64,000 nt of DNA from Williamsia soli (GTDB lineage: Bacteria > Actinomycetota > Actinomycetes > Mycobacteriales > Mycobacteriaceae). Shown one piece after another: positions 1 through 8,370 of this stretch. The stretch is from positions 248,001-312,000 of the forward strand of contig NZ_JAFRDR010000003.1 of NCBI RefSeq assembly GCF_017377795.1. The letters run 5' to 3'. The notes below the pieces were generated by a model. The model did not search any database. It worked only from the letters and a program-made list of their open reading frames with translations, and had not been told where the DNA came from. Every line of letters starts with the position of its first letter. The first letter of the stretch is position 1. The translations under genes and the position numbers were made by a program.

Positions 1-176
1 ACGACTTCGTCGCCTGGGACAACGTCGCCATCCAACACAGGTACGTCAGTCAAGATGGCGAGGGCAATCGGACCTTCCGCCGGGTGATCGCGAACCCGTA
101 CGAATTGAGCACCCTGTGGGCAGGCGCTGAAGCCGCTCCGTGGCAGCCACCCACCGGCGACATCTTCGCGGCCTGA
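1..176 (+). CDS. TauD/TfdA-family dioxygenase, C-terminal fragment
   Basis: The window opens inside this gene; 58 codons remain, read from base 3 to the TGA at 174-176. The visible tail contains WDNVAIQHRY, which matches the WDNR..(Q/H)H segment carrying the last iron-binding histidine of the Fe(II)/2-oxoglutarate-dependent TauD/TfdA family. Such enzymes hydroxylate sulfonates, phenoxyacetates and related compounds. The substrate cannot be inferred from the tail. A strong hairpin follows 62 bases downstream. Confidence 0.7.
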   Translation, partial: DFVAWDNVAIQHRYVSQDGEGNRTFRRVIANPYELSTLWAGAEAAPWQPPTGDIFAA

Positions 177-238
177 GGCTTTGCGCTGATCGAGGTCTCC
201 GCACTGGATCTCGATCGCTGTACTGAGGTCACCGAAGG

Positions 239-273
239 CCCGTTGCCCACCAGAGCCTGTGGTGGGCAACGGG
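239..273. terminator. Bidirectional hairpin terminator
   Basis: Bases 239-251 (CCCGTTGCCCACC) pair perfectly with 261-273, and A252 with T260 adds a fourteenth pair, leaving a 7-base loop. It lies between the convergent dioxygenase and nitroreductase genes and can serve both. Confidence 0.85.
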
Positions 274-306
274 TACAGGTCGCTTGCGAACCGGCCGTTC
301 TGCCGC

Positions 307-972
307 TTACTCGGACCAACCGTCCCAGTGCGTAATCGTCTGCGGGGGCGGTCGTTTCGCGGGCGAAAAGGTGTCTCCGGTGTAGTACGCGACTGGGAAC
401 AGCGCCGCCTGTGTGACGTCGTGGGGAATGCCCAGCAGATCAGCGACCTCGCGCTCGCGCATCAGATGCGCAGTGGTCCACGCTGAACCCAGTCCCCGTG
501 AACGCAGGGCCAGTTGAAAGCTCCATGCAGCAGGCAGAATCGAACCGAACATCGACGCCGCCATCGGCCCGGCAAACGGGTCGGTCGATTCCGGGACGCG
601 CCCCTGGAGACACGGGATCACATGCGCCGGTACCCGATCGAGAATCTCGGCCAGATAGTCGGCATCCGAGTAGATACGAGCCGTTGTCGTGTCACCCCGC
701 TCCTTCGCCTCGTCCGCCATCGTGGTGAACATTTCTCCCACCCCGTCGCGGTACAGCTCTGCTATCTGTCTGCGCTTCTCGGCATCTGTCACGATGACGA
801 AGGACCAGCCCTGTTGGTTGCTACCAGTGGGAGCTTGCTGGGCGATCGCCACGCACTCGAGCAGAACCTCACGCTCCACCGGGCGGTCCAGATCGAGGCG
901 ACGGCGCACCGCTCGCGTCGTTTTCAAGAGATGATCTGTTGCGTCTGTGTCGACATCAGTTGACGTGGTCAT
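307..972 (-). CDS. Nitroreductase-family FMN oxidoreductase
   Basis: This 221-residue protein has the nitroreductase fold signature: an RRRLD segment near residue 23 for FMN phosphate contact and QQAPTGSNQQGW at about 45-56. Members use FMN and NAD(P)H to reduce nitro groups, quinones, flavins or enones. The ATG at 972 is preceded by AAGGGGA at good spacing. It is the last gene of a minus-strand run (MFS, luciferase-like monooxygenase, EthD protein, nitroreductase). One inference is that it supplies reduced flavin to the monooxygenase, since no classical flavin reductase is nearby; a direct role on the substrate is equally possible. Confidence 0.8.
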   Translation of the reverse strand: MTTSTDVDTDATDHLLKTTRAVRRRLDLDRPVEREVLLECVAIAQQAPTGSNQQGWSFVIVTDAEKRRQIAELYRDGVGEMFTTMADEAKERGDTTTARIYSDADYLAEILDRVPAHVIPCLQGRVPESTDPFAGPMAASMFGSILPAAWSFQLALRSRGLGSAWTTAHLMREREVADLLGIPHDVTQAALFPVAYYTGDTFSPAKRPPPQTITHWDGWSE

Positions 973-1061
973 TACTGTCCCCTTGCTCTTTTTGTTCTTT
1001 GGTGGTCTTCTTCGGAAGTCGGCTGTCCGTCAGCTGCGGTCTCGCCGTTGCCGATCGGCAG

Positions 1062-1823
1062 TCAGAGGGCGTCGACGAACACATGCTCTTTTCCTACTGC
1101 GTTCACCGACCGAGCGAAATCGATGAAATTGGCCTCGTCCTCCGCGGCCCGTTGGTTCGCGATGACGATTTCGGGTGCGCGGCGCACTACTGATTGGTCG
1201 TACCACATCTCAGCGTGCCCGAGGTAGGGAGCCGCAGCCGTACCTCTGGCATTGCGCAGCATCTCCTCTACGGGTGACTCGAACCGATGAACCTGCTGAT
1301 AGGCGAGAAGACCGAGGATCGGCGACATGGAGCGAATGAGCGGACCGTGGACGGTGCGCCAGTAGAGTTGCGCCTCTGCGAGAGTGAGGTCTGCGCGCTG
1401 GCGCAACGTGAAGTGGCCCTTGACGATGGTGCTGTTCGGTCGAGCAACGTATGGCGTCAAAGACAAACTGAATTGCGGGTACTCGTGCGCCACCCAGACC
1501 GGCGATTCGGCCATGTCAGAGACAGCTTTCTCCGAAGCAAGAATCTCTTCACCGGCTCGAGATTGCAGCGCCGCGATGAGCGTCTCCTCGGACTCCCACC
1601 ACGATTCGTTCACACCGTCGTAGGCAGGCTCCATCGACCCCCGCGCTTCGGCAACTGCCGTCGGCACAGGGTTTCCGTCCCAATGCGTTTGCGTGTAGCG
1701 AAGAATGCCGAGCCTGCTCTGGTGCGACGCCACCAGGGGTCCATGCTCGTCACGCCAAGACTGTTGAAACTCGGACAGGCTCAGTTCCGAACGTCGGCGA
1801 ACCATCGTGATGAGTCTGATCAT
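1062..1823 (-). CDS. EthD-domain protein, tandem domains
   Basis: The 253-residue protein contains two EthD-like ferredoxin-fold repeats. Each has the (S/Y)W..(V/E)HGPL signature: WRDEHGPLVASH near residue 27 and WRTVHGPLIRSM near residue 155. EthD proteins accompany oxygenase systems, and some related folds act as dehydratases or decarboxylases; the reaction here is unknown. The ATG at 1823 is chosen because AGGAGG precedes it by 7 bases; a longer frame extends upstream without a better site. A regulon operator-like palindrome lies 92 bases upstream, so this gene and the nitroreductase may have their own promoter. Confidence 0.75.
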   Translation of the reverse strand: MIRLITMVRRRSELSLSEFQQSWRDEHGPLVASHQSRLGILRYTQTHWDGNPVPTAVAEARGSMEPAYDGVNESWWESEETLIAALQSRAGEEILASEKAVSDMAESPVWVAHEYPQFSLSLTPYVARPNSTIVKGHFTLRQRADLTLAEAQLYWRTVHGPLIRSMSPILGLLAYQQVHRFESPVEEMLRNARGTAAAPYLGHAEMWYDQSVVRRAPEIVIANQRAAEDEANFIDFARSVNAVGKEHVFVDAL

Positions 1824-1914
1824 CAGAAAACCTCCTGGATTGGTCGACCAACGCTCCCGCTGACATACGTCGAGGACTGCCGGCTGAGGCCCTACATTGC
1901 AAAGGCGACGTATC

Positions 1915-1929
1915 AATAGTCTGACAATA
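1915..1929. promoter_or_regulatory. Candidate GntR/FCD operator upstream of EthD gene
   Basis: AATAGTCTGACAATA matches the island-wide palindrome AATnGTCnGACnATT at 14 of 15 positions. It is the only copy in the 193-base gap between the monooxygenase and EthD genes. No convincing second copy is found at 16 bp. Confidence 0.6.
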
Positions 1930-2016
1930 GACGAGGGCGCCCTCAGACACACGCACTTGTCGTCGACCGTTCGCGGGCAGAAGCAGGCGGGCGACACGAG
2001 CGGGCTGACACCCGAC

Positions 2017-3354
2017 CTACATGGACGTCCGACCATCGGCGCGCGAGTCGATCCCGTACTGAGCTGGAACGCCGAGGTTTTCCCTCAGGGTGGCGCCCGG
2101 ATACTCGTTCGGGTAGATCCCCCGCTCCTGAAGGAGCGGAACGACTTCGTCGACAAACGCATCGACGCCGTCCTCGTATACGTCCGGGGAGACCCAGAAC
2201 CCGTCGGCGGCCCCCGCCTCGAACCACTTCTGCATGTGGTCAGCGTGCAGCGCACCCGGACCCACGACCGTTGGGTGAAAGTCGATCACACCATGGGCAA
2301 GAATGTCGCGAGACGACCACCCGAGCCGAGCGACGTCCAGAGCGATCCCGGATCGAGGGTCTGTAGGTGCCGCGCGCGCCGCAGCAAGCTCACGTTCGGT
2401 GAGCGGTTCATCGATGCGTTCCGGGTGTAGATGCAGGCCGAGCATCGCCCCGAGATGCGGCAACCGCGCCTCGATCACATCACCGGCCAAGGCGATCCGA
2501 CGGTCAAGGCCCTCGCGGACGGTCGGCGCAACAGTCGTCATCAAGCCCGGGAAATACTTGATCTCATCCGGATCGCGACCGAACTCGCTCGCGGCGTCAC
2601 GCACCATCTGGCGTTGCGCGCGTGCTTCTTCGATAGTCCAGACCTCGGAGATGAAACCGCTCGCGTAGCGGCCCGCGAGCGTGAGCAGGTGCGGACTCGG
2701 ACCGCCTGAGGTGAAGATGACCGGTTGTCCCTGCTCCGATGGAGGGATCGCGAGCGGTCCGCGTGATGCGACGTGTTCGCCCTGCAGGTTGATGGGCTTC
2801 AACTTGGATGAGTCGATAAAGCGGTCGCGGGCCTTATCTTTCACCCAGGCGTCCTTTTCCCAGCTGCCCCACAGCGATTGAACGATTTGAACGGCTTCGT
2901 GCGCGCGCTGGTACCGCTCGGTGCGATCGCTGACCGGACGTCCGTAATTGGCGGCGACAGCGGCATCGCTTGTCGTGACAGCGTTCCATCCGGCCCGGCC
3001 GTGACTGATCACATCGAGAGCCTTGAACTGCCGTGCCAGGTTGAACGGCTCTTGGAAGGTCGTCGAACCCGTTGCCACGAAACCGATTCGCTTCGTCGCA
3101 CGAGCAATCGCTGTGAGAGACACGATCGGGTCGAGGACGTTGCTGACGGTCACATGCTCGAGGTCACCGCGCACAGCGGGAAAGTCAGGCGTGAACAAAA
3201 ACGAGAACAGGCCGCGCTCAGCCGCCTGCGCATATCGGACGCTGGCGTCGATGTCCGCGTAGTTGTTCGGATCGACATTGGGTGCACGCCAGGCCCCATG
3301 CAGGTTTCCGTAACCGTCGGTCAATCCCATCGCGAGGATGATCTGCTTGCTCAT
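2017..3354 (-). CDS. NtaA/SnaA/DszA-type FMNH2-dependent monooxygenase
   Basis: At 445 residues it has the length of the nitrilotriacetate-monooxygenase branch of the bacterial-luciferase superfamily. It carries the branch signature HGRAGWNAVTTS at about 118-129 and an early HGAWR segment at about 19-23. These enzymes need reduced FMN from a partner reductase and oxidise C-N, C-S or activated carbon positions. Its start ATG overlaps the stop of the MFS gene by four bases (ATGA), so the two are translationally coupled. Exporter plus monooxygenase suggests processing or clearance of a small heteroatom-containing compound. Confidence 0.85.
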   Translation of the reverse strand: MSKQIILAMGLTDGYGNLHGAWRAPNVDPNNYADIDASVRYAQAAERGLFSFLFTPDFPAVRGDLEHVTVSNVLDPIVSLTAIARATKRIGFVATGSTTFQEPFNLARQFKALDVISHGRAGWNAVTTSDAAVAANYGRPVSDRTERYQRAHEAVQIVQSLWGSWEKDAWVKDKARDRFIDSSKLKPINLQGEHVASRGPLAIPPSEQGQPVIFTSGGPSPHLLTLAGRYASGFISEVWTIEEARAQRQMVRDAASEFGRDPDEIKYFPGLMTTVAPTVREGLDRRIALAGDVIEARLPHLGAMLGLHLHPERIDEPLTERELAAARAAPTDPRSGIALDVARLGWSSRDILAHGVIDFHPTVVGPGALHADHMQKWFEAGAADGFWVSPDVYEDGVDAFVDEVVPLLQERGIYPNEYPGATLRENLGVPAQYGIDSRADGRTSM

Positions 3355-4619
3355 ACCGTTACCTCGCCCTTGATGTCGCCCTCTGCAGCTTCCTCACCAA
3401 GCGGCCGTCGGGGCTTGACCACAACCAAGATCACGGCACCGAGGACAGCGGCGAGGCCGCCGAGAATCACTGCAGATTGCACGCCGACGCCGTCGACGAG
3501 TAGACCGCCGACAAAGGCGCCCAGAGCGATCGCCACCTGGAAGACCGCGGTTTGCAGTCCGCCGACGCTCTCGAGGTGGCGTGGCTCCGCCCGTGCCAGC
3601 CAGGTCGAGATGACGGTGGGGAGAGCACCGAAGCCGACGCCCCACAGTGCCGCGGCGGCGAACAAGGCGACAGCGTTGCCACCGGTCAGGGCAAAGGCGA
3701 TCATCGCAAGACCGAGTACAAGTGGGAACAGCAATGCCGCGATCCGCAGTGTCCGGTCCGCCAGAGGGCCGGCCACCAGGTTTCCCACCACGATTCCGAC
3801 GCCGTAGACCAGGAGCAGCACGGCGAGCTGGTCCGCGTCGAAGCCACCCACTTCATCTGCGGCAGGACGGATGTAGGTGAAGCCGGCAAAGTGACCCGCA
3901 CCCATCAGCGCCATGCTGAACAGGCACACCTGGATCAGTCGGGACCGAAGCGTCTGCAGCAGTGGACGGAATCCGCCAGACGGGACACTCGGGATCGACG
4001 GCAAGGCGACGACCTGCAGGACGACTGCGATCATGCCGACACCCGCGGCCAATGCGAACACTGTCCGCCATCCCCAGATCTCCCCGAGCAGCGTTCCGAG
4101 CGGGACGGCCGCCACGGTAGCCAGTGAGACGCCCACGTTCACGATTGTGAGGCCAAAGCCCAGTCTCGACGCCGGCACCAGTCGCGCGGTGATCGAAATC
4201 GCAAGCGCCCAGAAACCGCCGATCGCGATGCCGAGCAGAACGCGAGCGGCCAACAACACTGGGTAGCTCGGCGCCACCGCCACGAGCAGATCCGATGCGA
4301 CCGCGAGTAGGGAGAGTGCGATCATCAGGTGTCGGCGGTCGATGCGCGACAACACCACAGGGATGATGAGACCTGAGATCGCCGCCACGATGGCCGTGAT
4401 GGCAACGGACTGGCCGGCGACGCCCTCTGTGACGTCCAGATCTGCGGCAACCCGAGAGAGCAGGCTGGCCGGCAGGAATTCCGACATCACGAGTGCGAAC
4501 ACCCCTACACTCAGCGAGGTCACCCCCAGCCAGGACGCCTTCTGCTGCGGGGCTCCGCCCTCTGACGGTGATCGACCGCTACCGGCTTCCTGCGCCGGAG
4601 ACTTGTCTCGGGAGGTCAT
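3351..4619 (-). CDS. MFS transporter (DHA1-type)
   Basis: The 422-residue protein has about 12 hydrophobic segments. It has the DHA1-like pattern MSEFLPASLLSRVAADLDV in the first helix and loop, and a loop 2-3 segment VLSRIDRRHLM, as in drug and metabolite exporters of the arabinose-efflux type. It heads the run with the NtaA-type monooxygenase, whose start overlaps its stop. It begins 57 bases after the stop of the upstream oxidoreductase, so co-transcription with that gene is likely. Substrate is unknown. Confidence 0.85.
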   Translation of the reverse strand: MTSRDKSPAQEAGSGRSPSEGGAPQQKASWLGVTSLSVGVFALVMSEFLPASLLSRVAADLDVTEGVAGQSVAITAIVAAISGLIIPVVLSRIDRRHLMIALSLLAVASDLLVAVAPSYPVLLAARVLLGIAIGGFWALAISITARLVPASRLGFGLTIVNVGVSLATVAAVPLGTLLGEIWGWRTVFALAAGVGMIAVVLQVVALPSIPSVPSGGFRPLLQTLRSRLIQVCLFSMALMGAGHFAGFTYIRPAADEVGGFDADQLAVLLLVYGVGIVVGNLVAGPLADRTLRIAALLFPLVLGLAMIAFALTGGNAVALFAAAALWGVGFGALPTVISTWLARAEPRHLESVGGLQTAVFQVAIALGAFVGGLLVDGVGVQSAVILGGLAAVLGAVILVVVKPRRPLGEEAAEGDIKGEVTV

Positions 4620-4675
4620 GACTCGTTCGTCCTCATTCTGGTCTGAATTGTGGGTATTCGCTGGTGTCGAGAGGG

Positions 4676-5419
4676 TCAGCTGTAGCAGGCCCGGTTGATG
4701 GCGACGAGGAACTTCCCGTCGACGTGTCCGCCGGCGGCGATGTACTCACCGATGGCTTCCATCGCAAGATCTCGACGCTCTGGGACGCGAGTTCTGTCGG
4801 CGGCTGCGAGCCAGCGCGGCATCTCGTCACGTCTGCGGTCGGTGCAGTAGACAGGGGCTCCCGGCTGCTGCCGCCAGGAGTCCGCGAGAACCCCGGCATC
4901 GACAGCGTCGAAACCGGTCTCCTCGACAAGCGACATCGCGAGCGCCCGGTGGGCATCGAGGTCGGCGGCCACCGGAATGGCCACGCGGTGTGGATCACCC
5001 GACTTGGTGGCTTTGCCATCGAACGACTGAGAGGTGATCGCGTTCCAGGCCTTCGCCACCGGACGACCGAATAGCTCGGAGAGCCAGACAGATTCGGGCT
5101 GCCCCTCATCGAAGGCGCGCATCGCGCCGTCTCGCATCGGATAGTAGTTGGATGTGTCGATGACCACTGCGTCCGCAGGGGCCGCTCCGACGTGGACCGC
5201 GATGTCCGGGTTGCGGTTCATCGGCACCGAGACGATGAGCACCTCCACTCCACGAGAGGCTTCGGCCGCTGTCACCGCTCGGGCACCAGCGCTCAAGGCG
5301 GCAGCGGAGATGGTCTCCGGCCCGCGAGAGTTCGCTATCGCAACGTCATGTCCCTGGCGGCTGAGTCGACGGGCGATGGTCGAGCCGATCGAGCCCGCTC
5401 CGATGATGCCGATCTTCAT
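4676..5419 (-). CDS. F420H2:NADP+ oxidoreductase-like NAD(P)-binding protein
   Basis: The 247-residue protein starts with a Rossmann nucleotide fold, MKIGIIGAGSIG, followed by ANSRGPET, which resembles the NADP phosphate-binding loop of F420-dependent NADP reductases (Fno). It contains the family segment IDTSNYYPMRDG. A longer frame runs upstream, but the ATG at 5419 has GAAAGGGGA in front of it and begins exactly at the Rossmann fold. It is divergent from a MerR gene, with a dyad between them. A second copy of this family lies at 12854-13600. Without a reductase assay, F420 versus another cofactor cannot be decided. Confidence 0.75.
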   Translation of the reverse strand: MKIGIIGAGSIGSTIARRLSRQGHDVAIANSRGPETISAAALSAGARAVTAAEASRGVEVLIVSVPMNRNPDIAVHVGAAPADAVVIDTSNYYPMRDGAMRAFDEGQPESVWLSELFGRPVAKAWNAITSQSFDGKATKSGDPHRVAIPVAADLDAHRALAMSLVEETGFDAVDAGVLADSWRQQPGAPVYCTDRRRDEMPRWLAAADRTRVPERRDLAMEAIGEYIAAGGHVDGKFLVAINRACYS

Positions 5420-5472
5420 TGGACCAAATCCCCTTTCGAGGCCTTCTGTGAATCCTGACTTCCCCATCTTCA

Positions 5473-5494
5473 ACCTTGCCATTAGTGTGAAGGT
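5473..5494. promoter_or_regulatory. Candidate MerR operator
   Basis: ACCTT at 5473-5477 and AAGGT at 5490-5494 form a dyad with 12 bases between the arms. It sits in the divergent gap upstream of the MerR gene. MerR proteins typically bind such dyads inside a long promoter spacer. Confidence 0.5.
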
Positions 5495-5515
5495 CAAATC
5501 GTCGAAGGAGGACAC

Positions 5516-5920
5516 ATGCGCATCGGGGAACTGGCGAAGATGACCGGGGTGGCGCCGCGGATGCTCCGCTACTACGAAGAGCAAGGGTTGATCACCCCGC
5601 GCCGTCTCGACAACGGGTATCGGGTCTATGACGACTATCTGATCGACCGGGTCAAAAAGATCCGCGGCCTGATCGACTCCGGCATCCCAACTCGCATCGT
5701 GGCCGACATATTGCCATGTCTCGGCAAGCCCCAAACAATAGTCGTGCAGAACGCCGATCCAGAACTGCACGCCATTCTCGCAGAGGAACGCGACCGAATG
5801 AACGAGAAGATTCACTTTCTCATCCACAACCGCGACGCCATCACCGGTTACCTCGAGGCACTCGAGAAAGCCGCTGCCACAGGCCCGGCACAGGAATCAG
5901 GTTTGCCGCAAACAGGGTGA
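5516..5920 (+). CDS. MerR-family transcriptional regulator
   Basis: The 134-residue protein begins with a winged-helix DNA-binding domain, MRIGELAKMTGVAPRMLRYY, which is the standard MerR start. A coiled dimerisation helix follows at about residues 80-120. There is no C-terminal cysteine cluster, so metal sensing is unlikely. GAAGGAG lies just upstream of the ATG. It is divergent from the Fno-like oxidoreductase gene and probably controls it, perhaps together with the adjoining exporter run. The effector is unknown. Confidence 0.85.
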   Translation: MRIGELAKMTGVAPRMLRYYEEQGLITPRRLDNGYRVYDDYLIDRVKKIRGLIDSGIPTRIVADILPCLGKPQTIVVQNADPELHAILAEERDRMNEKIHFLIHNRDAITGYLEALEKAAATGPAQESGLPQTG

Positions 5921-6099
5921 CGTCCAGCGGCGCCACAGGACCGCTCACCCCGCGGTAAAGCCATCAACGAAGTTCAGTCGTGCGGTTTCGGCACGGGCGA
6001 CGGACGCGCCCGAGCCGAATCCAGCGCCGAGCGGTCCCTGCTGTGGTGGTCACACCAGTAGCGGAGAACTGACCGTTGCCAGTCAGGACAACGCTTCGC

Positions 6100-7011
6100 T
6101 CAGCCGGTCGTACTGCCCGACACCAGATCACGGTTCTGTGCGGCCCACTGCCGCAGCGTGATCGACGGACGGCCGGTGACGAACTCGACGTCGTCGCGAA
6201 CCGTGCCTATGTAGCCCATCCGACCGTCGATCACCTGCCGGGTGAATTCCACACCGGCGGCGGCGTACCACGCCTCTACACCCGACTCGCCGGTGGCGAG
6301 TGAGGCCTTGAAGTCTTCGGGGCCGCCTATCTCGCAACGGAACTCAGTACCCAACACCTCGGACAAGATGGCTGCCACCTCTGGTCCTGAGGCCACTTCT
6401 GTGGAGAGCCAGTAATTCTTGCCCGCGTGACGGTCTGGACCTTGGCGTAAAACCGTGGCCGCCACAGCGGCGATGTCGCGGGCCGCGATCCAGCCGACTC
6501 TGTGTTCGCCCCAATAGACCGAGAAGACACCGTTCTCGACCCGGCTCATCGAGGACAACCCCTCCATGAAGACGTTGGGATGCAAATGGGTCCAGGCCAA
6601 ACCACTGCCTTCGATGTAGCGCTCGATCATTTGATGCCACACGAAGTGGGGGTCGGTGACGTCCCAGTTGGCGAACACGCCCTGATGAACAATGTGCTGA
6701 ACACCGGCTTTCACAGCCGCATCGACAATGGTCTTGCTCTGCGCCAGCATCGCCACCGTGTAGCCGGTCAACAGATAGAGTCGATCGACCCCATGGAGTG
6801 CGTGAGCGAACGTAGATGGATCGTCGAGGTCCAGAAGCACCGCGTCCCGGCCCTCAGAAACCAGCTTGTCGACCTGCTCGGTTTTGCGCGCACCATAGCG
6901 GACCCGGACACCCGCGGAGTCTTGATCGAACTCCTCGACGATCAGCCTGCCGACCTGGCCTGTTGTGCCGATCACGAGCACGGTTGCTTGCGCTGAACTG
7001 GATGATTCCAT
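6100..7011 (-). CDS. NmrA/atypical SDR NAD(P)-binding protein
   Basis: This 303-residue protein carries GTTGQVG at residues 15-21, the glycine-rich loop of NmrA-like and atypical short-chain dehydrogenases. It has no YxxxK catalytic pair in the usual place. Relatives act as quinone or isoflavone reductases or as redox-sensing regulators. The ATG at 7011 is chosen because GAGAAAGG precedes it and it starts 45 bases after the stop of the MaoC gene; an earlier in-frame start would overlap that gene. It is the last gene of the operon at 6.1-9.1 kb. Confidence 0.75.
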   Translation of the reverse strand: MESSSSAQATVLVIGTTGQVGRLIVEEFDQDSAGVRVRYGARKTEQVDKLVSEGRDAVLLDLDDPSTFAHALHGVDRLYLLTGYTVAMLAQSKTIVDAAVKAGVQHIVHQGVFANWDVTDPHFVWHQMIERYIEGSGLAWTHLHPNVFMEGLSSMSRVENGVFSVYWGEHRVGWIAARDIAAVAATVLRQGPDRHAGKNYWLSTEVASGPEVAAILSEVLGTEFRCEIGGPEDFKASLATGESGVEAWYAAAGVEFTRQVIDGRMGYIGTVRDDVEFVTGRPSITLRQWAAQNRDLVSGSTTG

Positions 7012-7055
7012 GACGTTGCCTTTCTCACTGACTGTTGACTTCTGCACTGGCACGA

Positions 7056-7514
7056 TCAGCGGTAGAGCCGAAAGACGGGTTCTGCCACGCATACCGGTTT
7101 CGTGACACCTTCAGCTTCTATGACCGCTTTCAGCACCACCTGAAAACCGCCGTCAACAGCGTCTACGGAACTGACGCTTGCCGCCATTCGGACTCGGGAA
7201 CCTACCGGCACTGCAGCGGGGAACCGAACCTTGTTGAGTCCATAATTCACAGCCATCGACAACCCGTCGACCACCAGCATCTGCTCCCAGAAAGCGCTGA
7301 TGAGTGACAGTGTGAGATATCCGTGGGCAATCGGGCCACCAAAAGGACTGTCCCGAGCGGCCCTGCCGGGGTCTGTGTGGATCCACTGCCGGTCTTCGGT
7401 GTCCTCCGCGAAGCCGTTGACCCGTTGTTGGGTGATGTCGATCCATTCGCTGGAGCCGAGGTCGGCGCCGACAAGGCCCGGGAGATCGTCAATCGAAGAA
7501 AGATGGGTTGTCAT
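7056..7514 (-). CDS. MaoC-family enoyl-CoA hydratase
   Basis: The 152-residue single hot-dog protein has a D....H active-site arrangement (DTEDRQWIH) followed by GGPIAHGYLTLSL, the R-hydratase signature. It should hydrate trans-2-enoyl-CoA to the (R)-3-hydroxyacyl-CoA. The ATG at 7514 has TTGGAG upstream; a longer frame to 7583 lacks this. It lies between two SDR genes and an NmrA gene in the same direction, so hydration followed by SDR oxidation of the 3-hydroxyacyl-CoA is a plausible local sequence. Confidence 0.8.
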   Translation of the reverse strand: MTTHLSSIDDLPGLVGADLGSSEWIDITQQRVNGFAEDTEDRQWIHTDPGRAARDSPFGGPIAHGYLTLSLISAFWEQMLVVDGLSMAVNYGLNKVRFPAAVPVGSRVRMAASVSSVDAVDGGFQVVLKAVIEAEGVTKPVCVAEPVFRLYR

Positions 7515-7560
7515 GATGTGCTCCAAGGGGTCAGATCGCTTGTGTGAACGGAAGAACAGG

Positions 7561-8322
7561 TCAGGTGATCGTGACCCCGCCATCGACGACGATGGTCTGC
7601 CCGGTCACGTAGCCTCCTGCGGGAGACGCCAGCCAGACGGCCGCGGCAGCGAGTTCGGTGGCGTCACCCATCCGGCCGAGTACCAACCTCGGCTGGAGGC
7701 TTTCGACGTACTCTGCGCTGTACTGATCAGTCATCTCCGACCGGAAGAAACCTGGGGCAAGCGCATTGACTCGAATGCCCTTGCGGGCGCCCCACTGTTG
7801 CGCCAGGTCGCGGGACAAACCGAGCAGTGCTGATTTACTGGAACTGTAGGCAGCTTGAGGGAGCCCGGCGGTGGTGATACCCAGAATGCTTGCGATGTTG
7901 ACAATCGAACTGCCTGGATTCATCACCCGGCCGCAGGCTTGCGCACACCAGTAGGCACCATTGAGATTGAGATCGATCACGGATCGAAACTGCTCGGGGG
8001 TCTCTCGTGTTGCCGGGTGGGCTGTTCCGATTCCGGCGTTGTTCACCAGAACATCAACGTGGCCAAAGGTTTCCATCGCTGCGTCGACCATTGCCCGGCA
8101 GCTCTCTGGATCGGCGACGTCGGTTACCACGGGCAGTACCCGGCCGCCGATGTCTCGGACCATCTCAGCCGTCATCTCTAGACGATCGGCGCGGCGGGCT
8201 GCGATGACGACATCGGCGCCGGCCTCAGCGAAGGCCGTGGCGAAATTGACGCCGAGACCCGATGATGCGCCCGTCACGATGGCGACCTTGTTGTCGAGCC
8301 GGAACATGTCGAGGATGCTCAT
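7561..8322 (-). CDS. Short-chain dehydrogenase/reductase
   Basis: A classical SDR of 253 residues: the cofactor loop TGASSGLG is at 17-24, NNAG near 94-97, catalytic Ser145 and the Y159-x3-K163 pair. The C-terminus GYVTGQTIVVDGG is typical of FabG-like enzymes. It likely interconverts an alcohol and a ketone. It follows a second SDR by 48 bases and precedes the MaoC gene by 46 bases, so all four genes from 9102 to 6100 read as one operon. Confidence 0.85.
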   Translation of the reverse strand: MSILDMFRLDNKVAIVTGASSGLGVNFATAFAEAGADVVIAARRADRLEMTAEMVRDIGGRVLPVVTDVADPESCRAMVDAAMETFGHVDVLVNNAGIGTAHPATRETPEQFRSVIDLNLNGAYWCAQACGRVMNPGSSIVNIASILGITTAGLPQAAYSSSKSALLGLSRDLAQQWGARKGIRVNALAPGFFRSEMTDQYSAEYVESLQPRLVLGRMGDATELAAAAVWLASPAGGYVTGQTIVVDGGVTIT

Positions 8323-8370
8323 GCGGTACTCCTACTCGGCGCCGATCGGGCCGGCGCCAGGTTGTGCGGG

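Noticed and set aside
1824-2036. N-terminal extension of the EthD protein to 2036
   Set aside because: The extension runs through the operator and into the end of the neighbouring gene, is cysteine-rich and unlike the family, and the ATG at 1823 has a perfect AGGAGG.
6069-6092. Small inverted repeats between the convergent MerR and NmrA genes
   Set aside because: Stems of five to seven bases with bulges compete with each other; no clear terminator can be supported.
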